Positions 53,139 to 60,436 of a DNA stretch of 64,000 nucleotides are shown here, one piece after another (the first letter of the stretch is position 1; each line of letters begins with the position of its first letter). Source of the DNA: UBA7703 sp034926785. GTDB taxonomy: Bacteria > Bacillota > Clostridia > Christensenellales > CAG-138. A program made the position numbers and the translations under genes. The notes beneath the pieces are model-generated. The model made no database searches. It saw only the letters and a list, made by a program, of their open reading frames with translations, and had not been told where the DNA came from. The stretch covers positions 62,001-126,000 of the forward strand of contig JAYFQU010000037.1 of NCBI GenBank assembly GCA_034926785.1, read 5' to 3'.

Positions 53139-53705
53139 TTATTCTTTCTTCATCGCGGCGTATGTCCGCGCGATCGATTGCAAATCTGCCCAAACGTCCT
53201 TTTTCTTCGTTTCGTCGCGCAATAGCGCCGCAGGGTGATAGGTCGGCAGAAACAGCGTTCCATTTTTCTCCAGCCATTGTCCGCGAACGCGCGTAATGCG
53301 CGATTCCCGATCATAGACATGCCGCGTTGCGGTTGCGCCAAGGCAGACGACAATCTTCGGCTTGATGAGCGCATATTGCATCCGCAAAATCGGCAGGCAA
53401 GCCTCCGCTTCATCGTCCTGCGGGGTTCTGTTGCCCGGCGGTCTGCATTTGACAACGTTGGTAATATACAGTTCTTCGCGCCGCATGTCAATCGAAAGAA
53501 ACATTTTATCGAGCAATTGCCCCGCTTTTCCAACGAAAGGGCGCCCTTGCGCATCCTCATCCGCCCCTGGGCCTTCACCAACGAGCATAATCTCCGCGTT
53601 GCGGTTTCCTTCGCCGAGGACAATGCTGTGGCGCTGCTGGCAAAGACCGCAGCGACGGCAATTCGCAATCTCCCGCTCAATGCTCTCCCAGCTCAGCTCT
53701 GGCAT
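53139..53705 (-). CDS. Uracil-DNA glycosylase, family 4 (Fe-S)
   Basis: 188 aa from ATG 53705 after GAGGGGAT. The four cluster Cys are C16 and C19 (NCRRCGLC) and the pair in KCRPPGNRTPQDDEAEAC spaced as in the Thermus enzyme. Catalytic motif GEGPGADEDAQGRPFVG and C-terminal HPAALLR. It removes uracil from DNA to start base excision repair. Follows the NagB-like gene by 33 bases. Confidence 0.95.
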   Translation of the reverse strand: MPELSWESIEREIANCRRCGLCQQRHSIVLGEGNRNAEIMLVGEGPGADEDAQGRPFVGKAGQLLDKMFLSIDMRREELYITNVVKCRPPGNRTPQDDEAEACLPILRMQYALIKPKIVVCLGATATRHVYDRESRITRVRGQWLEKNGTLFLPTYHPAALLRDETKKKDVWADLQSIARTYAAMKKE

Positions 53706-53738
53706 TGTTGATCCCCTCACATAGCAATATCAAGGTGA

Positions 53739-54407
53739 TTATACCTGTTCTGCCGCGTCTTCATCCAGCATGAAGATCGCGTTTTGATGCAGCTGCAGAT
53801 AGCTCGCCGGCACGCTCGGCAGCACCGGTCCCGTAATCACAAGCGGCGCGACTTTGGAGAGCGCATAGCCGGATAGCACCGCTACCACGCGTTTTGCCGC
53901 CATGATATTGGAAATACCTACCGTAACCACACGTCCGCCCTCTGTGCGTTCCACATGCGTCACCGGCGCAAGTTCCGCCCCGGGCATATTGCAGGCAATT
54001 CTTCCGTCCGCGCCGATTGTGCAAAGTACGGTATCCAGGCCGCCAATGTCCAATATCGCGTTTTCATAGTCGTTGCATTGCACGCTCCAGTCGTGCGCTT
54101 CAGCGCTGGGCGCGTAAATGTTCTCCGGCAGGATGTTGACGCGATCGTAGAGCATGCTATGCATGCGCGCTTCGTCGGAAATCTCAACGTCTGCCTTTAC
54201 GTGCTCGTAAAGATTAAATGCGCGAATGGTCGCCCAGTCCAAAAGCCCGTCGCTTGTCATGCCCGCCAGCTTGCGATAGGCGGACGAGAGAGAAGCGGAA
54301 CAATCCAGGCCGAGCGCGCTGCTGGGCTTTTCTATGATGCATCCTGCGAGCAGCGTAGCCACCGCCTGACTCAGCGTATCGCTGTCTCGATAGACAAGTA
54401 CGCTCAT
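53739..54407 (-). CDS. Degenerate NagB-like (glucosamine-6-phosphate deaminase fold) protein
   Basis: 222 aa covering most of the NagB fold. Compared with E. coli NagB, the phosphate loop GLATGSTP has become GLDCSASL, FNMDEY is FNLYEH (catalytic Asp72 to Tyr) and DGHIAFNEP is DGRIACNMP (His143 to Arg, Glu148 to Met); only the Asp of DG remains. It is therefore probably not a deaminase and could be a sugar-phosphate sensor or a different enzyme. There is no frameshift and the reading frame is intact. ATG overlaps the lipase stop by four bases. Confidence 0.75.
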   Translation of the reverse strand: MSVLVYRDSDTLSQAVATLLAGCIIEKPSSALGLDCSASLSSAYRKLAGMTSDGLLDWATIRAFNLYEHVKADVEISDEARMHSMLYDRVNILPENIYAPSAEAHDWSVQCNDYENAILDIGGLDTVLCTIGADGRIACNMPGAELAPVTHVERTEGGRVVTVGISNIMAAKRVVAVLSGYALSKVAPLVITGPVLPSVPASYLQLHQNAIFMLDEDAAEQV

Positions 54408-55342
54408 TTCAGCTCTCCCATCGCTTCAACAGCGTTGATGAACAAGAGAACATCATTATAAACGTCCTTGCGGTTGATCTCATTCAGCATCTCGTGACGC
54501 CCGCCATCATAAAGCTTAAGTTCCGCTTCATGCCCCGTTTTCTCCAGCCAGCGATGAACCTGCTTTACGCCCTTTCCCTTGTTGCCAACGGGATCCATTG
54601 CCCCGGAGAAAACCAGAATCGGGTGTTTGGGCACGCGGGAAGCCCATTTCTCATTTGAGATCTCGCTTAGCCCGGTAAACACGTCATACATCGCATGCGC
54701 GGTGAACGGGAACCCGCAGTTGTCGTCCGCGTTGTAGGCGTCAACATGTGCGTCATCCCGCGAAAGCCAGTCGTTCGGGGTACGATTTGGCTGAAACGCT
54801 TTGTTATATGAGCCAAAACTCATTTTAAACAATGTCATGCTCGGCAGTTTCCCGCCGGTTTTCTTAATCTCGCGCTTTGCAATCAGTTTGCCGATGGCGA
54901 GGACGGGATTTGCCCCTGCGGTGCCGGAGAAGATGAACGCGTCAAAATCTCCGCCGGTTCTCCCTGCATAGGTCCGCGCAAGGAAAGAACCCATGGAGTG
55001 TCCCATCAGGATAAACGGAATTGCGGGATAGTCCTTTTTGACCAGGTCGCGCATAGAGCGCATATCCTGAACAACCGCGTCCCAACCGTTTTTATCGCCA
55101 AAGTATCCTTTTGGCATGCCAGGGACGATGCTCTTGCCGTGGCTGACGATATCGTTCCCATAGACCAATACGCCGTTTTCGGCTAAATAAGAAGCAAACT
55201 CATCATAGCGGTCGATGTGCTCCGCCATACCGTGGGTAATCTGTAGCGCAGCGTGCGGGTCTTCCGGAACCCACATGCGATAACGAATGTCGCAAAGCCC
55301 GGTTGCGGAGGGAAATCTTTTCTCGCGCAGGGTGAATTTCAT
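54404..55342 (-). CDS. Alpha/beta hydrolase (monoacylglycerol lipase / lysophospholipase-like)
   Basis: 312 aa from ATG 55342 (GGGGAGG eight bases upstream). Nucleophile elbow GHSMGS (~120), acid in SGAMDPVGN and His in GGRHEMLNE make the triad, and ITHGMAEH is the oxyanion/HG motif of the serine aminopeptidase S33 (PldB) family. No signal peptide, so it acts in the cytosol. Coupled by ATGA to the NagB-like gene. Confidence 0.9.
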   Translation of the reverse strand: MKFTLREKRFPSATGLCDIRYRMWVPEDPHAALQITHGMAEHIDRYDEFASYLAENGVLVYGNDIVSHGKSIVPGMPKGYFGDKNGWDAVVQDMRSMRDLVKKDYPAIPFILMGHSMGSFLARTYAGRTGGDFDAFIFSGTAGANPVLAIGKLIAKREIKKTGGKLPSMTLFKMSFGSYNKAFQPNRTPNDWLSRDDAHVDAYNADDNCGFPFTAHAMYDVFTGLSEISNEKWASRVPKHPILVFSGAMDPVGNKGKGVKQVHRWLEKTGHEAELKLYDGGRHEMLNEINRKDVYNDVLLFINAVEAMGELK

Positions 55343-55360
55343 ACGCCAAACCTCCCCGAC

Positions 55361-55398
55361 AATAATAAAAGAGTATACCACCTTTGGGTGGAATACTC
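55361..55398 (-). terminator. Terminator of the Crp-ABC operon
   Basis: Minus-strand stem GAGTAT(T)CCACC/GGTGG(T)ATACTC with a CAAA loop, followed by TTTTATTATT. It also contains the promoter of the downstream lipase gene. Confidence 0.85.
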
Positions 55399-55400
55399 AA
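55372..55400 (-). promoter_or_regulatory. Promoter of lipase-NagB-like operon, nested in terminator hairpin
   Basis: TTGAGT (55395-55400), a 17-bp spacer and TATACT (55372-55377) with a TGG extension, minus strand. The -35 and -10 lie in opposite arms of the ABC operon terminator hairpin. Confidence 0.6.
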
Positions 55401-55450
55401 GATTTCAGATGAGATTGGCTGCGAACGCGCAACCAAGCGGAATGCATTCG

Positions 55451-56017
55451 CTAATCGACAAGCAGCGTTTGATGCGTCCCAAAGAGCATCGCTTCCGCTT
55501 CGTCGTGCGTAATCACAATGATTGGTGATTTCGTTTCCAGCAATGCTTCTGATGCGACGCGTTTATTCTCTTCGTCCAGCCCTGTAAACGGCTCGTCGAG
55601 AAACAAAATATCGCCCTGATATGCCAACGCGCGGGCAATGGCAACACGCCTCTTCATTCCGCCGGAGAGCTCGCGCGGCAGGAGATTGAGACTATCGCTC
55701 AAGCCAAGTTTGCTTAACGCATCCTTAGCGCGCCTCTCGTCCGATACCAGAGAAACATTTTCCAAGGCGGTGGCCCACGGAAGCAGCCGATCCTCCTGAA
55801 ACACGACGGCTGTTTTCCTCCGCTCCATACCGGCCATCGTTCCGCAGTCCGGCGTTTCCAGCCCCAGCAACAGGCGAAACAACGTAGTTTTCCCCGCGCC
55901 GGATGCGCCGCGAATCGCCGTAACGCCGTTAAGCGAAATCTCCGCTGAGAAGTTCAAAAGCACTGCATGCCGGTCAAAGCATTTGGTGATGTTGTTGATG
56001 ATGATTGCATCAGCCAT
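55451..56017 (-). CDS. ABC importer ATPase (nitrate/sulfonate/thiamine-precursor type)
   Basis: 188 aa, short for the family (usually ~240) because the C-terminus stops soon after the H-loop. Walker A RGASGAGKTTLF, Q-loop VFQEDRLLPW, signature LSGGMKRRVAIARAL, Walker B ILFLDEPFTGLDEE and H-loop VITHDEAE are complete. Overlaps the permease gene by eight bases. Confidence 0.92.
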   Translation of the reverse strand: MADAIIINNITKCFDRHAVLLNFSAEISLNGVTAIRGASGAGKTTLFRLLLGLETPDCGTMAGMERRKTAVVFQEDRLLPWATALENVSLVSDERRAKDALSKLGLSDSLNLLPRELSGGMKRRVAIARALAYQGDILFLDEPFTGLDEENKRVASEALLETKSPIIVITHDEAEAMLFGTHQTLLVD

Positions 56018-56753
56018 TGCGCCGTATCCTCCTCATGCTCCAGACCAGAAGCCACTCGAGCAGCATCGAGAGCGTGACGATCAGCAGCGTCCACGCAAAC
56101 AGATCGACCGTTTCGATTCGAAGTTTGGATTCATACAGACGATAGCCGATCGATTTCTTAGGCAGGGCAATGATCTCCGCCGCAACACCGCTCTTCCAGG
56201 CGAAGCCAAGCGAGGTGGTGCACGCCGCAAGAAACTGAGGCAGAGCGGACGGAATATAGATTTTTTTCAAAACCTGCCAACGCGACAGGCCAAATACGCG
56301 CCCCATCTCGACCAGACGCCTATCCGTCTCAAGGATCGCCTCTGCGGTGGTTGCCCAAACGATCGGCAGTGTCATAAGCAGGCTGATAAACAGCGGCACC
56401 ATGTCGGATGTCAGCCAGAGCAGTGCAAGCAGGATAAACGACGTAACCGGAGACGCCTTGATGACGGCGCGCAGGGGCGAAAGCAGCGAATCGGCGAATT
56501 TTGACCGCGCGGTGAGAATCGCGAACAATACGCCGCCAACCACGCCCAGCAGATATCCGCTCATGATGCGCAGCAGTGTAAGCCCCGCATAGACCCAACT
56601 TTCACCCTTTGTCAAAAGCGAAAACAGCCTGCCGAAAGTAGATAACGGCGAGGGAAGCAGGAGCTCCTTGCCAACAAGGAGACTCGCCGCTTCCCAAACC
56701 GTAAAATAGATGAGCGCAATCAGCGCTGTTTGCAGATACTTTTTCTTACTCGG
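56010..56753 (-). CDS. ABC importer permease (SsuC/TauC-like)
   Basis: 247 aa from ATG 56753, which overlaps the substrate-binding-protein stop by eight bases. Six membrane segments; the EAA loop is EMGRVFGLSRWQVLKKIYIPSALPQ-like and contacts the ATPase. The family imports sulfonates, nitrate or thiamine precursors; substrate undetermined here. Confidence 0.92.
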   Translation of the reverse strand, partial: PSKKKYLQTALIALIYFTVWEAASLLVGKELLLPSPLSTFGRLFSLLTKGESWVYAGLTLLRIMSGYLLGVVGGVLFAILTARSKFADSLLSPLRAVIKASPVTSFILLALLWLTSDMVPLFISLLMTLPIVWATTAEAILETDRRLVEMGRVFGLSRWQVLKKIYIPSALPQFLAACTTSLGFAWKSGVAAEIIALPKKSIGYRLYESKLRIETVDLFAWTLLIVTLSMLLEWLLVWSMRRIRRNG

Positions 56754-57675
56754 CATAGAGGTCGTCGCCGGGCAGTTTGCCGCCGACCGACTTTGGATTC
56801 GCCGTAAAGAGAACATTGAGCATAGCCGATGCCGCGCTCTTCATCTCTTCTCCGGTGATGCTGACAATATAGCTGCGCGGGATGGCCTGCGTTGCAATTG
56901 CGGCGGAGCCGACAATGCCGAGATCCGCAATCTTCTGGGCAGCGTCGGCGGAGGTATTCACCTTCTCAACAGAGGCGGCATAATCCGCAAGAAACGCCTT
57001 GATTTGATCGGGATGCTCTTGACAGAAGGTGCGGTTTGCTATGTAAACACCCATGACAAGCTTTGTGCCGGAGGCCGCTTCCCAGGCTTCGTTAAGATCC
57101 AGCGCAACGCGGACATCCGGGTTCTTCACCGTAACGGCGGAGACAAACGGCTCCGGCAAGATGGCAATCTGTGCCTCTCCGGAGGCTACCATAGCGGCGA
57201 GCGCGGTGTGTTCGCCAACGTATTCCACCTTGACCTGATCGGTCAGGCCATTTTGAGCGAGCAAATAATCCAGCACAAACTGGGGGGTTGCGCCTTCGCC
57301 GCTGGCATAGATGGTCTTGCCTGTAAGATCGGCAAGCGAATGGATGTTGTCTCCGTTTTCAACAATATAGAGAACCCCAAGCGTATCCAGATTCAATAGA
57401 ACAACATTGCCCTCGGTTTTGTTATAGAGCGTTGCTGCGAGGTTAATCGGAACTGCGGCAATATCGATCTCGCCGCTGACGAATTTGCCGACGACGACAT
57501 CCGGCGCGTCCTGTAGTTCTACGTTATACTTGTCAGTTTGGTCCATCATATAGCTGATGCCCATTCCTGTCGGCCCCTTGAGCGCGGCGATGTTGACGGG
57601 CTCGACAGGCGCTTTGGCGCAGCCCAGCGCAAATATCATGACAAGTACGACCAAGCCTGCGATTCGTTTCTTCAT
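56746..57675 (-). CDS. ABC importer substrate-binding lipoprotein (NMT1/THI5-like)
   Basis: 309 aa. Signal peptide with lipobox FALGC (Cys ~19). The mature start NIAALKGPTGMGISYMMDQ is typical of a common clostridial family of unknown ligand. Residues ~60-80 and ~150-180 form the hinge lobes of a type II binding protein. ATG overlaps the Crp-family stop (57672-57675). Confidence 0.9.
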   Translation of the reverse strand: MKKRIAGLVVLVMIFALGCAKAPVEPVNIAALKGPTGMGISYMMDQTDKYNVELQDAPDVVVGKFVSGEIDIAAVPINLAATLYNKTEGNVVLLNLDTLGVLYIVENGDNIHSLADLTGKTIYASGEGATPQFVLDYLLAQNGLTDQVKVEYVGEHTALAAMVASGEAQIAILPEPFVSAVTVKNPDVRVALDLNEAWEAASGTKLVMGVYIANRTFCQEHPDQIKAFLADYAASVEKVNTSADAAQKIADLGIVGSAAIATQAIPRSYIVSITGEEMKSAASAMLNVLFTANPKSVGGKLPGDDLYAE

Positions 57676-58340
57676 TCGTTTTCTCCTTTTGACAGGCGGA
57701 ATGCCCGCCCGTGCCGTTCTATTTTTCCTTCGGAAACCAGTTTATCCATTGCGCGGTATAAGGTTGTCCTCCCGATGCGAAGCGCCTCCGCCAGCGCGCT
57801 GACGCTCCATTCGGACTCATACAACCCGTTTTCCGCGTGGGTTTTAATGTGGTTGAATACCCGCTCCTCCACGTTCTGCGGCAAAAAACCGTCCAGCCTG
57901 GCGCTTAGAAAGCGAATTCTTGCGGTAAGATAACGGAGGTAGTTTTCCGTGACCCGAAAGTCCCGCTGCATCATAGCGCGGAGTGCGCTTTCTTGAATAA
58001 GCAGAACCCATGTGCTCCCGTTTGCCATCACGCGGGCAACATATGCTTCCTCCTCATGAAACAACGCAGCTGCGCCGAACAGATCTTTCTGCCGCAATAC
58101 GCTCATCGGCATCTTGCCGTTTCCACTCTCCTTGGTTACGATGCATTCGCCATAGAGGATGATGCCGAGCGCGCGCTCCGTATCGTGCCGGTCAAAGATG
58201 ATCTGATCTTTTTCAAAATGCGCAACACGAACCCCGTCCAGCAAGAGCAATTCTCGAATCGCATCCTCCGGGATGCCGGAAAAGAGGAACGTCTCCGACG
58301 CAAGCTTTGCATATGCGGCTGGATTGATCGATCGGCTCAC
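57672..58340 (-). CDS. Crp/Fnr-family transcription regulator
   Basis: 222 aa. N-terminal cyclic-nucleotide-like beta barrel (~15-130), dimer helix, and a C-terminal winged helix with recognition region SVSALAEALRIGRTTLYRAMDKL. No Cys-rich Fnr cluster motif is present. As first gene of the operon with SBP, permease and ATPase, it probably controls them and senses the transported or a related compound. Confidence 0.9.
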   Translation of the reverse strand: MSRSINPAAYAKLASETFLFSGIPEDAIRELLLLDGVRVAHFEKDQIIFDRHDTERALGIILYGECIVTKESGNGKMPMSVLRQKDLFGAAALFHEEEAYVARVMANGSTWVLLIQESALRAMMQRDFRVTENYLRYLTARIRFLSARLDGFLPQNVEERVFNHIKTHAENGLYESEWSVSALAEALRIGRTTLYRAMDKLVSEGKIERHGRAFRLSKGENE

Positions 58341-58396
58341 CTTGTCCCTCCCAACTCATTCCAGTTCGAATTTTGTCTAAGTAATTCATCACTATT

Positions 58397-58412
58397 TGTT
58401 CCACATGGTACA
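58397..58412. promoter_or_regulatory. Candidate operator for the Crp-family regulator
   Basis: TGTTCC-ACAT-GGTACA is an inverted repeat (5 of 6 bases matching) directly downstream of the crp -10, where a bound regulator would block transcription. Assignment to this regulator is inference from position. Confidence 0.35.
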
Positions 58413-58439
58413 TTTTATCAATTCTTTTGTGTTTGTCAA
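58412..58439 (-). promoter_or_regulatory. Promoter of the crp-ABC operon
   Basis: A perfect TTGACA (58434-58439), a 16-bp spacer and TAAAAT (58412-58417) on the minus strand, ~70 bases before the ATG. Confidence 0.7.
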
Positions 58440-58939
58440 TCCTGTTTTGCGCTCTTGACATCTATTTGCCGGAATGTTAGGGTTAACCTGTATTCAACAG
58501 AAAGAACCTCTAGGCGCATGTATCGAGAGCCTTATTCAACAAAATCATGTTGCCTTGCTTCCCCGGCTTCCGTTTCTCGCGCACTCTCTCAACGGCCCGT
58601 CCGCCTCGCTGACGGATTATGCTCTTTTGCGCGATTGGCGCGTTGATCGGCTTGCGCTAGCCGGATGCGGCGCGCATCTCGCTGCCGCGTGCGGTGCATC
58701 TCCCGCTTTTGCTGGCCATCCCGCTGATTGTTGTACTCAACTCGATCCTCGACTGCGAATTGTATCGTTTATTTTTCGTCGCCTGTCTTTGGCTTGGCCT
58801 TGACCCGGGATCATTTGTACCCAGGCGCATTTATGAAGCCTCGCTTTTTATCAATCTACTGCCGATCTTGCGCCGCTTGCGCTGCTGTTTCGGAAGCTGC
58901 TGCCTCGCGCGTGCGACGTTCTGTTTGGCGGGCGGTAGT

Positions 58940-58968
58940 TTGTCAATCTCTTAATGTTATGTTATATT
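58940..58968 (+). promoter_or_regulatory. Promoter of exoA-maf-uvrC
   Basis: TTGTCA (58940-58945), a 17-bp spacer and TATATT (58963-58968), with start near 58975 and ~36 bases to the ATG. Confidence 0.75.
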
Positions 58969-59011
58969 GTTTTCGTGAATCAAATGAACCTTATGCAAAG
59001 GAGCCACACCG

Positions 59012-59770
59012 ATGAAACTGATTTCCTGGAATGTGAACGGCCTTCGCGCCTGCATCACCAAGGGGTTTTATGATTTTTTAGACCAGCAGCAGCCGGATAT
59101 TCTTGGCCTGCAGGAAACAAAGATGCAGCCGGAGCAGTTTGAAGGCGAAGTAGACGGCTATCATGTCTACTGGAACAGCGCGGAGAAGAAAGGCTATTCC
59201 GGCACGGCGGTATTTGTCAAGAAAGAACCGCTCCGTGTCTCCTACGGCATCGATGTTGCCGAACACGACAATGAGGGGCGCGTTATCACGTTGGAATATC
59301 CCGCGTTCTACTTTGTAACCGTATATACGCCCAACTCTCAGGACGGGTTGCGACGGCTCGATTATCGCATGAACTGGGAGGATGCGTTTCTTGCCTATCT
59401 CAAAGCTCTGGATGCCAAAAAACCTGTCATTGTCTGTGGAGATCTCAACGTGGCGCATCAGGAAATCGACCTGAAAAACCCCAAGACCAACCGTATGAAT
59501 GCGGGATTTTCGGACGAAGAACGCGCCTGCATGACGCGTTTATTGGAAAACGGATTTGTCGATAGTTTCCGTCATTTTTATCCTGATAAGACGGAGGCTT
59601 ACAGTTGGTGGAGCTATATCGGCGGCGCGCGCTCCCGCAACGCGGGTTGGAGAATCGATTATTTCCTCCTATCGGAGCGATTCATCGGCCACGTGAAGGA
59701 CAGTTACATACTCGCCGATGTGCTCGGCAGCGACCACTGCCCCGTCATGATCGAACTCGACGCAGAATAA
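59012..59770 (+). CDS. exoA: Exodeoxyribonuclease III / AP endonuclease
   Basis: 252 aa. Starts MKLISWNVNGLRACITKGF; metal Glu in LQETKM, catalytic Asp/Asn in GDLNVAHQEID and His in GSDHCPVM. It cuts abasic sites during base excision repair, working after glycosylases such as the family-4 UDG in this window. AAAGGAG eight bases upstream. First gene of exoA-maf-uvrC. Confidence 0.97.
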   Translation: MKLISWNVNGLRACITKGFYDFLDQQQPDILGLQETKMQPEQFEGEVDGYHVYWNSAEKKGYSGTAVFVKKEPLRVSYGIDVAEHDNEGRVITLEYPAFYFVTVYTPNSQDGLRRLDYRMNWEDAFLAYLKALDAKKPVIVCGDLNVAHQEIDLKNPKTNRMNAGFSDEERACMTRLLENGFVDSFRHFYPDKTEAYSWWSYIGGARSRNAGWRIDYFLLSERFIGHVKDSYILADVLGSDHCPVMIELDAE

Positions 59771-59793
59771 TAGAACCGGTTGCTGGAGAACAT

Positions 59794-60357
59794 ATGATAA
59801 TACTCGCTTCCTCTTCCCCACGCCGCAGGGAACTCCTGTCTATGATTGGGCTCGACTACGTCATCGAAACATCCGGTGAGGAGGAGATTCAGCCGCACGG
59901 CCTGCCCCCCGCGGAATTTGTAAAAACACTTGCGCTGCAAAAAGCGCAACCCATTGCAGCGCTGCATCCGGAAGACTGCGTCATCGGCGCGGATACCATC
60001 GTTTATCTCGAAGGTGATATCCTAGGAAAGCCGCATACGCCGGAGGTGGCAAAAGCATACCTGATGCGTATGCAAGGCAAGAGTCATGTTGTCTTTACGG
60101 GCGTCGCGGTGCTGAAAAATGGCAAGGCCGACGTCCGCCACTGTGAAACCACAGTCACTTTTGCGCCGATGACAGAGCTGGAAATTGACCGTTATGTCGC
60201 AACCGGCGAACCGCTGGATAAAGCAGGCGCATATGGCGTGCAGGGTCCCGGCGGCGTATTTGTGGAACGTGTGGAAGGCAATTACTTTAACGTAATCGGC
60301 CTGCCGCTCCCGACGCTTTACAACATGTTGACCGATGCGGGTGAAATCATCATCTAA
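59794..60357 (+). CDS. maf: Maf-family nucleotide pyrophosphatase
   Basis: 187 aa from ATG 59794 after GGAGAA. The motif ILASSSPRRRELL opens the protein; the catalytic Asp lies in VIGADTIVYLEG. Maf removes dTTP/UTP or modified nucleotides from the pool as a house-cleaning enzyme. Any reading beginning upstream would overlap exoA in another frame. Confidence 0.95.
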   Translation: MIILASSSPRRRELLSMIGLDYVIETSGEEEIQPHGLPPAEFVKTLALQKAQPIAALHPEDCVIGADTIVYLEGDILGKPHTPEVAKAYLMRMQGKSHVVFTGVAVLKNGKADVRHCETTVTFAPMTELEIDRYVATGEPLDKAGAYGVQGPGGVFVERVEGNYFNVIGLPLPTLYNMLTDAGEIII

Positions 60358-60436
60358 TGCCTTTGTGGCCGAATGTAACGCCGCCAAAGAAATCAAGGAG
60401 AATGCCTTACAGCGCCTTTGCTGCGAACTGGTTATT

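Larger units (their letters stand above)
58341..59011. other. 671-base region between crp and exoA; possible decayed gene
   Basis: Contains the crp promoter (58412-58439) and the exoA promoter (58940-58968). In between, on the plus strand at ~58670-58954, an open stretch from GTG 58694 encodes a hydrophobic segment (LPLLLAIPLIVVLNSILDCE and on) with basic C-terminus, but it has no ribosome site and a stop lies just upstream. This may be the remnant of a membrane-protein gene or chance; I do not call it a gene. Confidence 0.3.

Noticed and set aside
58341..58440. Riboswitch (TPP or similar) ahead of the ABC importer operon
   Set aside because: The leader is ~70 bases and shows no conserved riboswitch core; only a promoter and an inverted repeat are visible.
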